From Saprospiraceae bacterium (lineage in GTDB: Bacteria; Bacteroidota; Bacteroidia; Chitinophagales; Saprospiraceae), in NCBI GenBank assembly GCA_026129545.1, contig JAHCHX010000001.1, positions 3,188,501 through 3,252,500 of the forward strand: a stretch of 64,000 bases of DNA. The letters are read 5' to 3'. The notes under the pieces are model-generated. The model was given only the letters and a program-made list of their open reading frames with translations. It searched no databases and had not been told where the DNA came from. A program made the position numbers and the translations under genes. Shown here one piece after another: positions 61,235-64,000 of this stretch; positions within the stretch are counted from its first letter, which is position 1, and every line of letters begins with the position of its first letter.

Positions 61235-62710
61235 TTATTTGCCGATGCAAAACTTTGAAAAAATCGTCCCCAAAATATCCTCTACACCCACAACATCGCC
61301 CGTGATTTCAGACAAACAGGCCAACGAGCGTCGAATATCCTGCGCCACAAAGTCACTTGTCACGCCATTTTCAAGCCCATTTAAAACATCGGTCAGCGCG
61401 GCATCGGCCCGGCGCAGCGCATCATAATGACGGGCATTAGTGACGACAGTGCTTTCCAGATTCACCTCTTCTCCAATGGCTACCTCGAAGAGTTTTTCTT
61501 TTAAGAACTCAATGTTTTGAGCGTTTTTTGCCGAAATGGGAATAGGTAAAATAGATAGCTGATGGGCGAGTAACGACAAACCTCTCGGCATCCCACCTTC
61601 GAGAAGATAGGGGTGCACGTCAGGATGCATGGGGTCAAATAGCCACTCGGTTTTGAAATAAGGATTCTTGTCCATTTTGTTACAGACGATGAGAAGCCTT
61701 CCGTCGCTTTTCCGAAGCGGAGCAAACTGCGACAAATCTTCATACAACTCCGCAAGAGTCATGGCCGCCACATCCCACACATATACGAGAATACTTGCTT
61801 GCTCAATTTTTTCCATCGTTCGCTGAACGCCGATGGCCTCAATGGCATCTTGAGCCTCACGGAGACCCGCTGTGTCAACAAGCCGGAATTGCACACCTTT
61901 AATATTGAGTACTTCTTCGATGGTGTCGCGGGTAGTGCCTGCGATGTCTGATACGATGGCACGTTCCTCGTTGAGCAAGGTGTTGAGGAGGGTGGATTTT
62001 CCCGCGTTTGGCCGTCCCGCAATGACGGTGACAACCCCCGTTTTCAAGGCGTTGCCCAACGAAAAGGAGCGCAGTAGATTTTGAATGTACTTCCTGATTC
62101 TTTCCACCAAAGTTTTCAATTGGGTGCGGTCTGCAAATTCCACATCCTCTTCCGCAAAATCGAGCTCGAGTTCTACAAGGCTGGCGAAACCAATAAGCTC
62201 TTCGCGTAGATGTTGGATTTCATTTTTAAAACCACCTCTCAATTGCCGCATAGCTACACCATGCGCTACCTCGCTTTCGCTGGCAATCAAATCCGCAACA
62301 GCTTCGGCTTGGCTTAAATCCATTTTGCCGTTCAAGAAAGCTCGCAGCGTGAACTCGCCGGGGGCAGCCATTCTGGCACCATTTTGAAGACACAGTTGAA
62401 TTGTTTCTTGCAGGATATATGGCGAACCGTGACAACTGATTTCAACAACATCTTCCCCCGTGTATGATTGCGGATTTTTAAAAACAGTGACCAACGCCTC
62501 ATCAATCACTCGCTCGCCACCATCCGTCGCAGCGATTATTTTGCCAAAATGTGCCGTATGGCTTGGTTGGTTTTCCAAGCGTTTTCCCTTAAAAATCTTG
62601 TCTGCAATAATGACAGCGCGAGGGCCGGACAACCGAACGACCCCAGTAGCCCCCACTCCCGGTGGGGTAGATAGCGCTACAATGGTAGAAGACAGGTCAG
62701 GCGCGAGCAT
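61235..62710 (-). CDS. mnmE: tRNA modification GTPase MnmE
   Basis: 491 residues from ATG 62710 (MLAPDLSSTIVALSTPPGVG). N-terminal folate-binding domain, a helical domain, and an inserted GTPase with GRPNAGKSTLLNTLLNEERA, GTTRDTIEE, DTAGLRE and CNKMD. The C-terminal CIGK is the conserved cysteine motif of the family. With MnmG it places the carboxymethylaminomethyl group on wobble U34 of tRNAs. It is downstream of comF and a 98-residue gene on the same strand. Confidence 0.97.
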   Translation of the reverse strand: MLAPDLSSTIVALSTPPGVGATGVVRLSGPRAVIIADKIFKGKRLENQPSHTAHFGKIIAATDGGERVIDEALVTVFKNPQSYTGEDVVEISCHGSPYILQETIQLCLQNGARMAAPGEFTLRAFLNGKMDLSQAEAVADLIASESEVAHGVAMRQLRGGFKNEIQHLREELIGFASLVELELDFAEEDVEFADRTQLKTLVERIRKYIQNLLRSFSLGNALKTGVVTVIAGRPNAGKSTLLNTLLNEERAIVSDIAGTTRDTIEEVLNIKGVQFRLVDTAGLREAQDAIEAIGVQRTMEKIEQASILVYVWDVAAMTLAELYEDLSQFAPLRKSDGRLLIVCNKMDKNPYFKTEWLFDPMHPDVHPYLLEGGMPRGLSLLAHQLSILPIPISAKNAQNIEFLKEKLFEVAIGEEVNLESTVVTNARHYDALRRADAALTDVLNGLENGVTSDFVAQDIRRSLACLSEITGDVVGVEDILGTIFSKFCIGK

Positions 62711-62790
62711 GAATAAAGTCTCAATACATGACAACTCAAGGTGCAACGTTACGAAGATTCAAGTTCTCTCAAAAAACAAGGCTTGGCCAT

Positions 62791-63087
62791 TCACATTTCA
62801 AAAAACACCTCGCCGTCATCCTGAAGCCACATTTTCACGGTGGGATAGCGAAACATGATGTTGGAAAAAAGAATGTGGTAATCCTCGGCATTGATGTTGG
62901 GAGCATCTTCCGGGTTTCGGTGTAGATTCATAAGACGGCGAAAAATGGATTCGGGTATTTTTGAATTATAAGCCAAAGCCCGAAGTTTGACCTGCATCGG
63001 AGATTCTTCCAAGGTGGTCAGATACTGCTCCAACAAACGTGAAAGATAAAACTTGTCCTTAATCTGGCGAGGATAGATTCTTTTCAT
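62791..63087 (-). CDS. Hypothetical protein, 98 residues
   Basis: MKRIYPRQIKDKFYLSRLLE and IPESIFRRLMNLHRNPEDAP read as a small charged, mainly helical cytoplasmic protein. No family is recognised. It lies 15 bp after comF and 80 bp before mnmE on the same strand, so it is probably in their operon. Composition matches a real gene. Confidence 0.6.
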   Translation of the reverse strand: MKRIYPRQIKDKFYLSRLLEQYLTTLEESPMQVKLRALAYNSKIPESIFRRLMNLHRNPEDAPNINAEDYHILFSNIMFRYPTVKMWLQDDGEVFFEM

Positions 63088-63102
63088 TGTCGTGGCATTT
63101 AA

Positions 63103-63819
63103 TCAATTGACGGCAATGGCAATGGTGGCCATGCTCAGTTTTGTGTTAGGTACGCCCAGAAGTGCTTTCCCGCACTCTTCCAATGTGGCACCTGTCGTCA
63201 ACACATCGTCCACGAGCAACAAATGCTTACCCGCGATAAGAGAGGGTTTGTCCACAACAAATATTTCACCGACATTGCCAAAACGGTCCATCCGCTTTTT
63301 TTTCGTCTGCGTTTCGGTGAACGACCTCCTTATCAAGACTCGATGCAAGACGGGGATGCCCATTGCATCAGAAAGACCTTGAGCAAATACAGCACTCTGA
63401 TTATATCCCCGAAGCCTTTCCTTTTTAGGGTGGAGCGGCACGGGGATTATCGACTCAACCGATTGAAACACCTCTGAAGACCTTAGTTTTTTGCCAAACG
63501 CCCTTCCGATTTTTAACCCTATGTCCGGTTGGTTGTGGTATTTTAACTGATGTAGAGCCTGTTGCACTGGCCCCTTCCTGCTGAAATAATACATAGCAGC
63601 ACCGCTTTCGATATTTACCCTGCCCCACAATCTGTTGGTAAACTCGTTCTCGCGTGAAAAGTGCATTTCCGATGTAGAAACTTTTAACTGGCACTTGAAG
63701 CAAAAACAAACATCGCCATGCGGGAGCTCTTCGCCGCAGGCAGCACATAACTCAGGATAGAGTAGATGCACAAAACCACTCCAAAGTTCGCGTACCGAAG
63801 GAAAAGTCATTTGCGACAC
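63103..63819 (-). CDS. comF: ComF-family phosphoribosyltransferase-like protein
   Basis: 238 residues. An N-terminal zinc-ribbon-like part has cysteines in YPELCAACGEELPHGDVC and CFKC. The C-terminal phosphoribosyltransferase fold has the PRPP loop LLLVDDVLTTGATLEEC and the ComF motifs VPLHPKKERLRGYNQSAVFA and RIRRSFTETQTKKKR-type basic segment (RRSFTETQTKKKRMDRF). The family is linked to DNA uptake in competent bacteria; the exact reaction is not settled. It is the first gene of the comF / 98-residue / mnmE run. Confidence 0.93.
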   Translation of the reverse strand: MSQMTFPSVRELWSGFVHLLYPELCAACGEELPHGDVCFCFKCQLKVSTSEMHFSRENEFTNRLWGRVNIESGAAMYYFSRKGPVQQALHQLKYHNQPDIGLKIGRAFGKKLRSSEVFQSVESIIPVPLHPKKERLRGYNQSAVFAQGLSDAMGIPVLHRVLIRRSFTETQTKKKRMDRFGNVGEIFVVDKPSLIAGKHLLLVDDVLTTGATLEECGKALLGVPNTKLSMATIAIAVN

Positions 63820-63970
63820 AGTTATAATTTTTTTGCAAGGCGATTAAATGAAAGTACATTCAAAAATATCCTCTTCGACTCAAATGACAAACGATATATG
63901 AAAAAAAGACGCGATTTGCCCAATTTTTTTAGCCTATTTAATTTTTTTGCGTAAAACTTTGGTCGCGCTA

Positions 63971-64000
63971 TTTGAAAAATAGAAACCCGTAGTACCTTTG
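63971..64000 (+). promoter_or_regulatory. Promoter for a gene beyond the right edge
   Basis: TTTG (63971-63974), 18 bp, TACCTTTG (63993-64000), ending exactly at the window edge. The 150 bp before it carry no gene. Confidence 0.6.

Noticed and set aside
1..64000. CRISPR arrays, rRNA genes and riboswitches
   Set aside because: No regularly spaced direct repeats, no rRNA sequence and no riboswitch consensus were recognised by eye on either strand.

Overview
This window looks like a chromosomal segment of a Bacteroidota bacterium, most likely a Saprospiraceae/Chitinophagales-type organism. The evidence is: a type IX secretion (T9SS) C-terminal sorting domain (gene ending at 4523); CarboxypepD_reg-like/DUF5686 and TonB-dependent outer-membrane proteins; the futalosine menaquinone enzyme MqnC; a two-component-regulator-propeller sensor kinase with a LytTR partner; and repeated Bacteroidota-type promoter elements (TAnnTTTG at -7, TTG about 20 bp upstream) with no Shine-Dalgarno sequences. 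Species-level assignment is inference.

Layout. 1-12.1 kb: 3' end of a gamma-glutamyltransferase, a radical SAM protein, AMP nucleosidase, a T9SS cargo protein, an EF-G paralogue, a TetR regulator, an outer-membrane DUF5686 protein and a VOC protein. 12.2-14.8 kb: leftward rpsF-rpsR-rplI operon and heme A synthase. 14.8-15.5 kb: a 650-bp gene-free, AT-rich region with a perfect DnaA box, from which genes diverge (candidate oriC). 15.5-29.2 kb: a rightward run with a SRAP peptidase, thiolase, exported pirin, alpha/beta hydrolase, PQQ-type dehydrogenase, efflux adaptor, LysM protein, FtsK and a large amidohydrolase. Two parS (ParB-binding) palindromes lie at 29.18 and 29.53 kb, the second inside thrC, which supports a position near the replication origin. 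29.2-32.1 kb: thrC and an OmpA/PD40 protein on the minus strand.

32.1-44.9 kb is the most accessory-looking region. It holds a 10.3-kb gene for a 3421-residue protein built of LamG and PKD-like modules, a small gene resembling the N-terminal domain of McrB-type restriction ATPases, a complete IS66-family element with a perfect 8-bp target duplication, and tRNA-Asp. The giant protein has no recognisable export signal. One of its LamG domains is cut into three pieces by two whole inserted LamG domains.

44.9-64 kb: mostly housekeeping and metabolism. It includes accA, a DUF6913-like gene overlapping dapA, lepA, a probable methanethiol S-methyltransferase, a TonB-C protein, a thioesterase, a propeller histidine kinase / LytTR regulator / group II decarboxylase cluster, mqnC, a TonB-dependent receptor, mnmE and comF. 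The last bases of the window carry a good promoter for a gene beyond the edge.
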